Positions 50,379 through 58,179 of a stretch of 64,000 nucleotides of DNA are shown here, one piece after another. A program made the translations under genes and the position numbers. The notes below the pieces were generated by a model that saw nothing but the letters and a program-made list of their open reading frames with translations, was not told the DNA's origin and searched no databases. Positions within the stretch are counted from its first letter, which is position 1. Each line of letters begins with the position of its first letter. This DNA is from Endomicrobium proavitum (lineage in GTDB: Bacteria > Elusimicrobiota > Endomicrobiia > Endomicrobiales > Endomicrobiaceae), in contig NZ_CP009498.1 of NCBI RefSeq assembly GCF_001027545.1, positions 1,178,001-1,242,000 of the forward strand, given 5' to 3'.

Positions 50379-51488
50379 TTATATTTCCTTGCTAACTTTG
50401 TTTAAAAAATGTTTTATAAGTTTTGTTTCGCCTTCAACTTCAAGCAAAAACGCGTCGTGACCGTACGTTGATTTTATTTCTATATACGTTGTATTATAGC
50501 CTTTAAGCTTTAACTGTTTTACGGTATTTTCAGACTGGTACGACGGATAGAGCCAGTCGGAAGCAAACGATATAACCAAAAATTTTAAATCTTTATTTTT
50601 GGCGACGTGTTTATAACCGGAAACGTCAAACAAATCCATGGCTTTTGTTATGTAAAGATACGAGTTGGCGTCAAAACGTTTCGTGAAAGAATCGCCTCTG
50701 TATTGCAAATATCCTTCCACTTCAAAATCTGCGGCAAAATCTGCGCCGGAAGAATTGCTTGCGGTTTTTCTGTTGCGCGAAAATTTTTCTTCCATGGATT
50801 TATCGCTCATGTAAGTTATGTGTCCAATCATTCTTGCAACCGCAAGACCTCTGTAGGGCTGATGTTTTGCGCCGTAGTAGTCGCCTTTATTCCACTCAAC
50901 GTCCGCCATAATGGATTGCCTTGCAACTTCATTGAAAGCTATTTGCTGCGGCGAATGTTTCATTGTTGTAGCAATAGGAATTACCGAGTAAAGAGATTCG
51001 GGATACGCTACCGCCCACTGCAAAACCTGCATACCGCCCATAGAACCGCCGGCAACAGAAAGCAATTTTTTTATACCGAGAAAATCTATAAGTTTTTTTT
51101 GCGCAGACACCATATCTGCAACCGTAATAACGGGAAAATCCAAAGCGTAAGGTTTGTTTGTGTCGGGGTTTATTGAAGAGGGTCCCGTGCTTCCGGCGCA
51201 CCCGCCTAAAACGTTGGAACATATAACAAAATATTTATCGGTATCAAAAGCTTTTGCGGAACCTATCATGCTGTCCCACCAGCCGGGTTTGTCGTCGCCC
51301 GCGTGAAAACCGGCGGCGTGCGCATCGCCGGAGAAAGCGTGCGCAATTAAAATTGCGTTTGTTTTTGCGGCGTTAAGATTGCCGTAAGTTTCATACGCAA
51401 CAGTAACATTTTTAAGCTCTTGTTTAGATTCTAAAACAAGCTTATCAAACGTAAAGTATTGAGTTTGCGCAGTTAGAATTTTAGCCAT
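50379..51488 (-). CDS. metX: Homoserine O-acetyltransferase MetX
   Basis: The 369-residue alpha/beta-hydrolase has VTVAYETYGNLNAAKTNAIL, the nucleophile elbow GGSMGGMQVLQW (Ser ~148), FASDWLYPSYQSE (Asp) and STYGHDAFLLE (His). It acetylates homoserine from acetyl-CoA, feeding MetY at 53881-55170. The TATAAT at 51500-51495 lies 6 nt before the ATG and there is no Shine-Dalgarno, so the transcript seems leaderless. metW follows without a gap. Confidence 0.96.
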   Translation of the reverse strand: MAKILTAQTQYFTFDKLVLESKQELKNVTVAYETYGNLNAAKTNAILIAHAFSGDAHAAGFHAGDDKPGWWDSMIGSAKAFDTDKYFVICSNVLGGCAGSTGPSSINPDTNKPYALDFPVITVADMVSAQKKLIDFLGIKKLLSVAGGSMGGMQVLQWAVAYPESLYSVIPIATTMKHSPQQIAFNEVARQSIMADVEWNKGDYYGAKHQPYRGLAVARMIGHITYMSDKSMEEKFSRNRKTASNSSGADFAADFEVEGYLQYRGDSFTKRFDANSYLYITKAMDLFDVSGYKHVAKNKDLKFLVISFASDWLYPSYQSENTVKQLKLKGYNTTYIEIKSTYGHDAFLLEVEGETKLIKHFLNKVSKEI

Positions 51489-51494
51489 AGTTTA

Positions 51495-51500
51495 ATTATA
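51495..51500 (-). promoter_or_regulatory. -10 box for leaderless metX
   Basis: TATAAT on the - strand ends 6 nt before the metX ATG at 51488, with no room for a Shine-Dalgarno. Confidence 0.6.
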
Positions 51501-51527
51501 CCATAATACAAGCAATTACGAATAAAC

Positions 51528-51580
51528 AACAAATACCCCGCCGGACTTTGTCCGTCACCCCTTTTACAAAAGGGGAATTA
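51528..51580. repeat. Dispersed palindromic repeat copy
   Basis: AACAAATACCCCGCC, GGACTTTGTCC and CACCCCTTTTACAAAAGGGG are in the same order as at 7586-7636 (opposite strand) and 58068-58121 (opposite strand). Confidence 0.8.
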
Positions 51581-51599
51581 ACGACACAGAAAGCGGAGG

Positions 51600-51728
51600 G
51601 TGAGTAAAGACTCAAAAAGACGTTGCTTGCCCTCTTGCCCTCCTACCTTCTTATCATCTGCAGTTTATTACTTGCCGTTACTTATCTTCCTACCATCCTA
51701 ACTTCTTACCCCTCTGCCGTTACCTATT
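51600..51728 (-). repeat. Long purine-rich array overlapping the 3' end of the kinase-like gene
   Basis: On the - strand it reads CAGCAAGTAATAGGTAACGG, then AGGATGGTAGGAAGATAAG, TAACGGCAAGTAATAAAC and GATGATAAGAAGGTAGGAGG. The first ~30 nt are still coding, so the last ~10 residues of the upstream protein come from the array. The 3' part contains an AGGAGG Shine-Dalgarno-like core. Confidence 0.75.
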
Positions 51729-52333
51729 ACTTGCTGTATAAATTTTTTTATAAGCTCCGCGGTTTTGCTTATTCCCAAGACGGACGAGTTAACGCATAAA
51801 TCGTAATAAGCGGCGTTGCCTCTTTCCATGTTTGTGTAATACTCATAATATTTATTTCTTTGCTTATCAATTTTTTCAATTTCTTTTAACGCTTTATCTT
51901 CGCCAACGCCAAGCTGCGCGGAGATATTTTTTACCCTGTCTTTTACGTTGGCGCTTATGAAAATACTTATTTTGTTCGGGCAGTCTCTTAAAACATAATC
52001 GGCGCAGCGGCCTACAAAAACTGCGGAATCTTTTCTTGCCAAAGCGCGTATAATATCGCTTTGAATTTTAAATATTGAATCTTTTATGCTTGGGCTGTAA
52101 TCCGCCCCAAGACCGTTAGCCAAAAAATCCGAAATTCCTCCAAGAAACCACAGCGACGTTTTCTCGTCGGATTTTTCTATAAAATCCTGCATAAGCCCGC
52201 TTTTTTTGGCGGCAATTTCTATTAAAGCTTTATCGTAAAAAGCTATTCCAAAATCTTCGCTTAACTTTTTTCCTATAACAAGTCCCCCGCTTCCGTATTG
52301 TCTTGCTATGGTAATAACAAATTTTTTGCTCAC
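51698..52333 (-). CDS. Cytidylate kinase-like (AAA_33/Cytidylate_kin2) protein
   Basis: The 211-residue protein has a P-loop-like start ITIARQYGSGGLVIGKKL, AFYDKALIEIAAKKSG, AVFVGRCADYVLRD and VKDRVKNISAQLGV, as in the cytidylate kinase-like family that accompanies many anaerobes' transport or regulatory genes; the substrate is unknown. It starts at GTG after GGAGG, overlapping the MATE stop by 4 nt, so it is coupled to that gene. The C-terminus (QVIGNGRGVRS) is encoded by a repeat array and is probably not an ancestral part of the protein. Confidence 0.82.
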   Translation of the reverse strand: MSKKFVITIARQYGSGGLVIGKKLSEDFGIAFYDKALIEIAAKKSGLMQDFIEKSDEKTSLWFLGGISDFLANGLGADYSPSIKDSIFKIQSDIIRALARKDSAVFVGRCADYVLRDCPNKISIFISANVKDRVKNISAQLGVGEDKALKEIEKIDKQRNKYYEYYTNMERGNAAYYDLCVNSSVLGISKTAELIKKFIQQVIGNGRGVRS

Positions 52334-53688
52334 GAAGAAACCTCCAAAGTTTTAAATTTCTTCAATTGCGCAATAAGCATCCACGCGCAAAACGAGAAAG
52401 ATAAAATATCCGCTATCGGCATGCTAAGCCAAACGCCCGTAATATCTAAATATTTCGGCAAAATTAAAATAAGCGGAATTAAAAAAATCACCTGCCTTGT
52501 AATTGACAAAAAAATGCTTATATAAGCTTTGCCTACACTTTGAAAAAATGCCGACGTAACTATTTGCACCGCGGCAAAAGAGTAAAACATAAACACTAAA
52601 CGAAGACCGGGAACGGTCATATCAACAAGTTCTTTTTGCGTTGAAAATATAGATGCCACCGCGTGCGGAAAAAGTTCCACCAAAGCAAAACCAAACGTCA
52701 TAACTATAACGCCCGCGGCAATAGATTTTTTCAAAGCTTCTTTTACTCTGCCGTAAAGAGCGGCGCCGTAATTGTAGCCTACTATCGGCTGCATTCCCTG
52801 ATTTATTCCGAAAACCACCATTACAAAAAGAAACGCCACGCGGTTTACAATGCCGTAAGCGCCTACCGCCAAATCTCCGCCGTAATGAACAAACTGTCTG
52901 TTTAAAAGTATAACCACCGCGCAAGACGCCGCATTTAAAAGAAAAGGAGCAAGCCCTATGGAAATTATACCCTTGGTAATTTGTCCTTTTAATTTATAAA
53001 TTCCGCTTTTAAAATGCAAAAAGTTGCTTTTGTTTGAAAAGAAATAAATTTCCCAAAGTAAAACCAAAAACTGCGATATTATTGTGGCAAACGCGCTGCC
53101 TTTTATTCCCCAGCCTAAAACAAAAATAAACAGCGGATTTAAAATAAGATTAATAACCACCGTAGCAATAGTGGCATACATGGATTTTCGCGGGTGCCCC
53201 GACGAGCGTATTAAAGCGTTAAGACCCATGTACATGTGTATAATAACGTTGCCCGCAACTATTATAAACATAAAATCTTTTGCGTAAGGCAAAATTACGT
53301 CGCTTGCTCCGAAAAATTTAAGTATGGGAGTAAGCCAAATAAGCACGGGTATAGTAAGCCCTATGCCCATTATAAGATTTAAAGTTATAACGTTGCCGAG
53401 AATATAGTTTGCGCTGTCGTAATCTTTTTGACCAAGCCTTATGGACAAAAGCGCGGAGGAACCCACGCCCACAAGCGCGCCAAACGCCGCGCCTAAATTC
53501 ATTATCGGAAATGTTATCGCAAGCCCCGCCAGCGCCAAATGCCCTACGCCGTGCCCTATGAAAATGCTGTCTGTAATATTGTAAATAGACATTGCAACCA
53601 TGCCTATTATGGCAGGAATTGCGTATTGGGCAAGAAGCTTTCCCACGCTTGTAGTGCCAAGAGCAAGAGGAGCAGATCCAATCTTCAT
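52330..53688 (-). CDS. MATE-family multidrug/cation efflux protein
   Basis: The 452-residue protein has ~12 helices and MATE hallmarks: AIPAIIGMVAMSIYNITDSI, GHLALAGLAITFPIMNL, GVGSSALLSIRLGQKDYDSA in the first half and NRVAFLFVMVVFGINQGMQP and VGYNYGAALYGRVKEALKK in the second. It should export cationic compounds with Na+ or H+ antiport. The kinase-like gene overlaps its end by 4 nt. The 192-nt region upstream (53689-53880) has only the hairpin downstream of metY and AT-rich sequence. Confidence 0.93.
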   Translation of the reverse strand: MKIGSAPLALGTTSVGKLLAQYAIPAIIGMVAMSIYNITDSIFIGHGVGHLALAGLAITFPIMNLGAAFGALVGVGSSALLSIRLGQKDYDSANYILGNVITLNLIMGIGLTIPVLIWLTPILKFFGASDVILPYAKDFMFIIVAGNVIIHMYMGLNALIRSSGHPRKSMYATIATVVINLILNPLFIFVLGWGIKGSAFATIISQFLVLLWEIYFFSNKSNFLHFKSGIYKLKGQITKGIISIGLAPFLLNAASCAVVILLNRQFVHYGGDLAVGAYGIVNRVAFLFVMVVFGINQGMQPIVGYNYGAALYGRVKEALKKSIAAGVIVMTFGFALVELFPHAVASIFSTQKELVDMTVPGLRLVFMFYSFAAVQIVTSAFFQSVGKAYISIFLSITRQVIFLIPLILILPKYLDITGVWLSMPIADILSFSFCAWMLIAQLKKFKTLEVSS

Positions 53689-53808
53689 TTATTTTTTACC
53701 GCCTGAAAAAATATTACAACGACTATGCAACAGCGAATTTGTCATTTTTAGAACAACATCTTATAATTAAGCACAAGATGGCAACCTTGCCGTCCGCCTG
53801 AAAATACC

Positions 53809-53843
53809 TGACAGCGGGACTTATTAAAAAGCTCCCGCTGTCA
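53809..53843. other. Strong hairpin downstream of metY
   Basis: TGACAGCGGGA (53809-53819) pairs perfectly with TCCCGCTGTCA (53833-53843). There is no U-run beyond the stem on either strand, so it may protect or end the metY mRNA by another route. Confidence 0.6.
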
Positions 53844-53880
53844 AATTTAATATCTATTATATTGTATCAAAAAATATTGC

Positions 53881-55170
53881 TTATTTTTGCGAGTTTTGCA
53901 AAGCCTGGTCAATATCCGCAATAATATCGTCAACGTTTTCTATACCGACGGACAATCTTATGTAGTCCGGCGTTACGCCCGTTGCAAGCAACTCTTTTTC
54001 CTCAAGCTGCGAGTGAGTTGTTGTCGCAGGGTGAATTACCAGCGTTTTTGCGTCGCCGACGTTTGCCAAATGTATGGCAAGCTGCGAAGCTTCTATAAAT
54101 TTCTTGCCGGCTTCTTTGCCGCCTTTTATGCCGAAGCCTACTATAAAGCCGCCTCTGCCGTTAAGATATTTTTTTGTTTTTGCGTATTCGGGGTTGTTTG
54201 GAAGTCCGGGATAATTTACCCAGGAAACAAGCGGATGTTTTTCCAAAAATTGCGCAACTTTCAAAGCGTTTTCTACATGTCTTTCCGCTCTCACATGGAG
54301 AGATTCCAACCCTTGCAAAATAATGAAAGCGTTGAAAGGCGAAAGCGTAGGGCCTGTATCTCTTAAAAGCCCCGCTCTTGCTTTAAGAATGAAAGCCAAG
54401 TTTCCGAAAGCTTCGGTAAATTTTAATCCGTGATAGGCGTTGTCGGGCTCTGAAAGGGTCGGAAATTTTCCGGTTGTCCAATCAAATTTTCCGCCGTCAA
54501 CAATTAATCCGCCAAGCGTTGTTCCGTGTCCGCCGAGAAGTTTTGTTGCGGAATATACAACAATGTCCGCGCCGAATTTCAAAGGCTGGAAAAGATACGG
54601 CGAAACGGTGTTATCTATTACCAAAGGTATTCCCGCTTCGTGCGCAATTTTTGCCAAAGCTTCAACGTCGGCTATGTCAAGTTTCGGGTTTCCTATGCTT
54701 TCTGCGTAAAGAGCTTTCGTTTTAGAATTAATCGCTTTTTTAATTGCGCTTAAATCTTCGGAAGGAACAAAATTTACTTTTATATTGTACTTTTTAAACG
54801 TGTTGGCAAAAAGCGAATAAGTTCCGCCGTAGAGGTTGTCTGCGGAAACTATTTCGTCGCCGGCATTTGTAATTGTAAGAAGCGCGTTTGCTATTGCCGC
54901 CGACCCGCTTGAGAAAGCCAAAGCCGCCGCGCCGCCGTCAACCAACGCTATTCTTTTTTCAAGAACGTCGTTTGTAGGGTTTGTAAGTCTTGAATAAATG
55001 TTGCCGAACTCTTTTAAGCCGAAAAGTTTTGCCGCGTGGTCTGCGCTGTTAAACTTAAACGACGTTGTTTGATAAATAGGAACCGCCACCGAACCGGTTG
55101 TTGGATCCGGCTCTTGTCCGCCGTGAACTAAAAGACTCTCTGTTTTAAGTTTGCTATCAATTTTAGACAT
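53881..55170 (-). CDS. metY: O-acetylhomoserine sulfhydrylase MetY
   Basis: The 429-residue PLP enzyme has [60 protein letters not shown], the PLP Asp region [17 protein letters not shown] and the PLP Lys in [12 protein letters not shown]. It is full length and typical of MetY, which converts O-acetylhomoserine plus sulfide to homocysteine; cystathionine gamma-synthase is less likely at this length. AGGAG lies just before the ATG. A ~330-nt leader with a small Cys/Met ORF and a hairpin suggests feedback by attenuation. Confidence 0.95.
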   Translation of the reverse strand: MSKIDSKLKTESLLVHGGQEPDPTTGSVAVPIYQTTSFKFNSADHAAKLFGLKEFGNIYSRLTNPTNDVLEKRIALVDGGAAALAFSSGSAAIANALLTITNAGDEIVSADNLYGGTYSLFANTFKKYNIKVNFVPSEDLSAIKKAINSKTKALYAESIGNPKLDIADVEALAKIAHEAGIPLVIDNTVSPYLFQPLKFGADIVVYSATKLLGGHGTTLGGLIVDGGKFDWTTGKFPTLSEPDNAYHGLKFTEAFGNLAFILKARAGLLRDTGPTLSPFNAFIILQGLESLHVRAERHVENALKVAQFLEKHPLVSWVNYPGLPNNPEYAKTKKYLNGRGGFIVGFGIKGGKEAGKKFIEASQLAIHLANVGDAKTLVIHPATTTHSQLEEKELLATGVTPDYIRLSVGIENVDDIIADIDQALQNSQK

Positions 55171-55184
55171 TTTATTTCTCCTAT

Positions 55185-55200
55185 TGGGGGACTTCGTCCC
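55185..55200. other. Small hairpin directly before the metY ribosome site
   Basis: GGGAC/GTCCC with a three-base loop sits ~14 nt before the metY Shine-Dalgarno. It could influence ribosome access, or be a remnant of the palindromic repeat family (which contains GGACTTTGTCC). Confidence 0.35.
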
Positions 55201-55370
55201 GTTTTTTATTTTTTGTTTTTGTTGTTGCAGTTAATTCTCAATTTTAAATTGTCAATTGCCGCCACATTCGCATTCGCTGAAAAATAAAACAAGCGTTATT
55301 TATCATAAAAATACCCGTCCTTACTTTGTTTGAATTTATTTAGTTGTTGTGCTGCAAGATTAATTTTTAG

Positions 55371-55409
55371 AAAAAGAAAAATGTAATTAGTTTTGAGAAA
55401 CAATTACAT
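55371..55409 (-). terminator. Candidate attenuator hairpin in the metY leader
   Basis: On the - strand ATGTAATT (55409 to 55402) pairs with AATTACAT (55388 to 55381), with an inner GTTT/AAAC stem, followed by TTTTCTTTTTCT. The 5' arm contains the last codon and the stop of the upstream small ORF. The stem is AT-rich, so strength is uncertain. Confidence 0.55.
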
Positions 55410-55499
55410 TCGCGAAGAGAAAATAGACATGCACATGCATCCGTAAGACGCATGTTCGTAAACTTTGTTGAAGTTGGCAGTTGTAAGTATGTGTTTCAT
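55404..55499 (-). CDS. Candidate Cys/Met leader peptide of metY (31 aa)
   Basis: An ATG at 55499 lies 9 nt after the TAATAT -10 box, so the ORF is read from a leaderless or nearly leaderless mRNA; no Shine-Dalgarno fits. It encodes 31 residues with TGC ATG TGC ATG in a row (SYGCMCMS) at codons 21-24 and ends at TAA inside the 5' arm of a hairpin with a U-rich tail. These features match transcription-attenuation leader peptides, with cysteine and methionine as the plausible sensed amino acids given the downstream gene. Mycobacteria are known to have leaderless polycysteine ORFs before cysteine genes. No homologue of this peptide is known to me. Confidence 0.55.
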   Translation of the reverse strand: MKHILTTANFNKVYEHASYGCMCMSIFSSRM

Positions 55500-55508
55500 T
55501 AGAGCGAA

Positions 55509-55537
55509 ATATTAGCACATACTAAAAATTTTGTCAA
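55509..55537 (-). promoter_or_regulatory. Sigma70 promoter of the metY leader
   Basis: On the - strand a consensus TTGACA (55537 to 55532), a 17-nt spacer and TAATAT (55514 to 55509) predict a start at 55500-55503, next to the small ORF's ATG. Confidence 0.8.
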
Positions 55538-55666
55538 TACTTGTTTTCCGAATATGCAAATAAACAGAGTTTGTGTTTTTTTGACGCGCAATATTTAATA
55601 AAGCACAAAACAGACGCTCGGAAACAAAATCTATAAGGGCAAAATAATTTTTATAAAAACAAAAAA

Positions 55667-55690
55667 CCGGCGGGAATTGGTTCCCGCCGG
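55667..55690 (-). terminator. Intrinsic terminator of ldh
   Basis: CCGGCGGGAA (55667-55676) pairs with TTCCCGCCGG (55681-55690) around TTGG, followed on the - strand by TTTTTTG. The interval 55541-55660 to the metY promoter shows nothing recognisable. Confidence 0.9.
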
Positions 55691-55718
55691 CTTTTGTTTT
55701 TTGCCGTAAAATTAAGAG

Positions 55719-56681
55719 TTAAAACCCCGATGCTTTAATTACTTTTTTTACCTGTTCTGCGGAGTTTATAAAAGAGTCAAGCTCCACCATGTCAAAATCT
55801 ACCTGCAGCGTCTGCCTTATTCCGCCTTTATTAACTACCGCCGGCACGCTTAAATATATTCCGCTTACGCCGTGATAATTATCCAGCAGCGAAGAAACCG
55901 GAAGAACCGAGTTTTCATCTTTCAAAATAGCTTTTGAAATTTTTGTAAGCGCAAGACCTATGCCGTAAGAAGTTTCGCCCTTTTTTGCGATAATTTCATA
56001 AGCCGAGTCGCGCACGTCTTCAAATATTTCGTTAAGTTTTGCGTCTTCCTGTTTTGCGCAATTTTCTTTATTGCAAACTTTGCAATAATCTTTAAACAAA
56101 ACGCCGCCGATCATGGCTTTGCTCCACATAGGAAATTCCGTGTCGCCGTGTTCGCCGAAAATGGAAGCGTGAATGCTTCTTGAGTCCACATTGCAATGCT
56201 TGCCTATTAAAAATCTGAAACGCGCCGAATCTAAAACGGTGCCCGAACCGATAACTTCATTAGCGGGTTTTCCGGAAATTTTATAAGTTATGTAAGACAA
56301 AATATCCACGGGGTTAGACGCAACAAGAATTATGGCTTTGGGCGAATATTTAACAACCTGCGGAACTACCGATTTTAAAATTTCCGCGTTGCCTTTAATT
56401 AAATCTATGCGCGTTTCGCCGGGCTTTTGTCCGCGACCGGCGGTGATAACAACCAAATCCGAATTTGCAGTGTCGGGATAATCTCCCGCGTAAATATTTA
56501 TCGGCGACACAAACGGCGCGCCGTGCGATAAATCCATAGCTTCGCCTTCGGCTTTTTGACGGTTATAGTCCACCAACACAAGCTCTCTTGCCGCGCCTTT
56601 TATTATCATGGAATACGCGTAACGCATACCCACATTGCCGCAGCCTATAATTGAAACTTTCGGCGATAATTTATCTGCCAT
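55719..56681 (-). CDS. ldh: L-lactate dehydrogenase
   Basis: From the ATG at 56681 (GGAGGAG just upstream) the product is 320 residues. It has the NAD fold SIIGCGNVGMRYAYSM, VLVDYNRQKAEGEAMDL, then VVITAGRGQKPGETRIDL, where Gln after AGRG marks lactate rather than malate specificity (MDH has Arg). It also has the catalytic His in IFGEHGDTEFPMWS. An extra cysteine-rich insert (CKVCNKENCAKQED) in the C-terminal half is unusual and could bind a metal. It reduces pyruvate to L-lactate. A TATAAT at 56718-56713 gives a ~25-nt leader. Confidence 0.94.
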   Translation of the reverse strand: MADKLSPKVSIIGCGNVGMRYAYSMIIKGAARELVLVDYNRQKAEGEAMDLSHGAPFVSPINIYAGDYPDTANSDLVVITAGRGQKPGETRIDLIKGNAEILKSVVPQVVKYSPKAIILVASNPVDILSYITYKISGKPANEVIGSGTVLDSARFRFLIGKHCNVDSRSIHASIFGEHGDTEFPMWSKAMIGGVLFKDYCKVCNKENCAKQEDAKLNEIFEDVRDSAYEIIAKKGETSYGIGLALTKISKAILKDENSVLPVSSLLDNYHGVSGIYLSVPAVVNKGGIRQTLQVDFDMVELDSFINSAEQVKKVIKASGF

Positions 56682-56712
56682 AAACTCCTCCGTTACTAAA
56701 TAAATTTTTACC

Positions 56713-56718
56713 ATTATA
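56713..56718 (-). promoter_or_regulatory. -10 box of ldh
   Basis: TATAAT on the - strand (56718 to 56713) predicts a ~25-nt leader carrying GGAGGAG before the ldh ATG. Confidence 0.55.
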
Positions 56719-56821
56719 CCAAATTAGCGTTACTCTTTCACAGGCAATGCGCGCGCCCTTTTAAAACGCGGCAAAAAAAGTTAAAATATAAAAAAACAAA
56801 TAACCGCAAGGAGCTTTCTCA

Positions 56822-57988
56822 ATGCCAGCCGAAGCTTATTTATCAAGAGGCGTATCGCCAACTAAAGACGATGTGCACGAGGCCATTAAAAAGCAGGATA
56901 AAGGTTTGTTTCCCGGAGCTTTTTGCAAAGTTATAGAAGATATCGCCGGCGATAAAAATTGGTGCTCGGTTATACATGCCGACGGCGCGGGCACAAAATC
57001 TATAATTGCTTATTTGTATTATAAAGAAACCGGCGACGCGTCCGTTTTTAAAGGCATTGCGCAAGACTCGCTTGTTATGAATATTGACGATATGGCTTGC
57101 GTGGGCATTGTTGATAATATTATTCTTTCAAACACCATCGGCAGAAACGCGCACAGAATTGACAAACAAATTTTAAAAGAAATAATTGAAGGTTACGGCA
57201 GCGTAATTGACGATTTAAAAAAATACGAAATAAATATTGCCGCCGCCGGCGGCGAAACTGCCGACATAGGCGATTTGGTTTCTACGGTTGTAGTAGATTC
57301 AACCGCCGTGGCAAGAATTGAAAGAAATAAAATTATTGACTGCGACAACATTGAAGCGGGCAACGTAATTATAGGGCTTGCTTCTTTTGGGCAGGCTGTT
57401 TACGAAACAAGTTTTAATTCCGGAATTGCTTCAAACGGAATTACGGCGGCAAGGCACAGTTTGTTATCTTCCCATTACAGAAAATACAGCGAAGCGTATT
57501 CTCCTACGATAAAAGAAAATCTTGTTTACGGCGGAAAATATAAGCTTACCGACAAACTTCCAAACTCAAACCAAACGGTTGGGCAAGCGCTGCTTTCCCC
57601 CACGCGCACGTATCTTCCGGTTATAAAAAATTTGTTGGAAACCAAAGACAACGGCATTTGCGCTTTAATTCACTGCACGGGCGGCGCAATAAGCAAAAGT
57701 AAAAATTTCGGCAAGAGCATAACGTATATTAAAGACAACCTTTTTGAACCGCCCGCAATTTTTGCCGCCATACAAGAGTGCGGAAATATTCCGCGCAAAG
57801 AGATGTTTCAAATTTTTAACATGGGTCAAAGACTTGAAATTTACTGCAAACCTGAAAAAGCGGACGCGATAATAAACGCAATTAAAAAATTTAATATTGA
57901 CGCAAAAATTATAGGCAGAACGGAAAAAAGCCCCGACGGAAAAAATAAGGTTATCGTGAAGTTTAAAGGCGAAGAATTTATTTACTAA
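56822..57988 (+). CDS. purM: Phosphoribosylformylglycinamidine cyclo-ligase (PurM, AIR synthetase)
   Basis: The 388-residue PurM-fold protein has YLSRGVSPTKDD at the start, the ATP/substrate motif VIHADGAGTKSIIAY, DMACVGIVDNIILSN, AAAGGETADIGDL and the C-terminal HCTGGAISKSKNFG, then FNMGQRLEIYCKPE. It belongs to the longer (~390-residue) PurM variant common in Bacteroidetes-like lineages and closes the imidazole ring in purine synthesis. AAGGAG lies 8 nt before the ATG. No other pur gene is adjacent. The TAA stop overlaps the AACGGC of a repeat module. Confidence 0.93.
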   Translation: MPAEAYLSRGVSPTKDDVHEAIKKQDKGLFPGAFCKVIEDIAGDKNWCSVIHADGAGTKSIIAYLYYKETGDASVFKGIAQDSLVMNIDDMACVGIVDNIILSNTIGRNAHRIDKQILKEIIEGYGSVIDDLKKYEINIAAAGGETADIGDLVSTVVVDSTAVARIERNKIIDCDNIEAGNVIIGLASFGQAVYETSFNSGIASNGITAARHSLLSSHYRKYSEAYSPTIKENLVYGGKYKLTDKLPNSNQTVGQALLSPTRTYLPVIKNLLETKDNGICALIHCTGGAISKSKNFGKSITYIKDNLFEPPAIFAAIQECGNIPRKEMFQIFNMGQRLEIYCKPEKADAIINAIKKFNIDAKIIGRTEKSPDGKNKVIVKFKGEEFIY

Positions 57989-58125
57989 CGGCAATGGAAA
58001 AGTGAAAAGTGAAAAGTGGAAAGTGAGAAGTGGAATTAATATGTCGGCTTCGCCGACCTGACATGTAGTTACTTCCCCTTTTGCAAAAGGGGTGTCAGGC
58101 GTAGCCTGACGGGGTATTTGGCTTA
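57986..58125 (+). repeat. Composite repeat after purM: AACGGC-AAAAGTG array plus CCCC palindrome
   Basis: TAACGGCAATGGAAAAGTG starts on the purM stop and continues as GAAAAGTG, GAAAAGTG, GAAAGTG units to ~58034. After a spacer with TCGGCTTCGCCGA, the CCCCTTTTGCAAAAGGGG and TGACGGGGTATTTG block follows (58068-58121). Confidence 0.8.
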
Positions 58126-58179
58126 AAGTTGTCATTTCGGACTTGTTTTAGAGTCTGTCGTAAAAAGGGGAGGCGGCAA

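Noticed and set aside
53809-53843. Intrinsic terminator of metY
   Set aside because: The stem is strong but no U-run follows on the - strand, so it is listed only as a hairpin.
55244-55306. Second small ORF in the metY leader (20 codons with one Cys and three Met)
   Set aside because: The AAGGA is 11 nt away and the 3' half of the ORF matches a low-complexity AATTGACAATTTAAAATTG repeat, so it is probably chance.
55171-55403. SAM or T-box riboswitch before metY
   Set aside because: No GNUG/T-box sequence or SAM-I core (AGAGA..GAUG pattern) could be recognised; the small-ORF attenuator explains the leader better.
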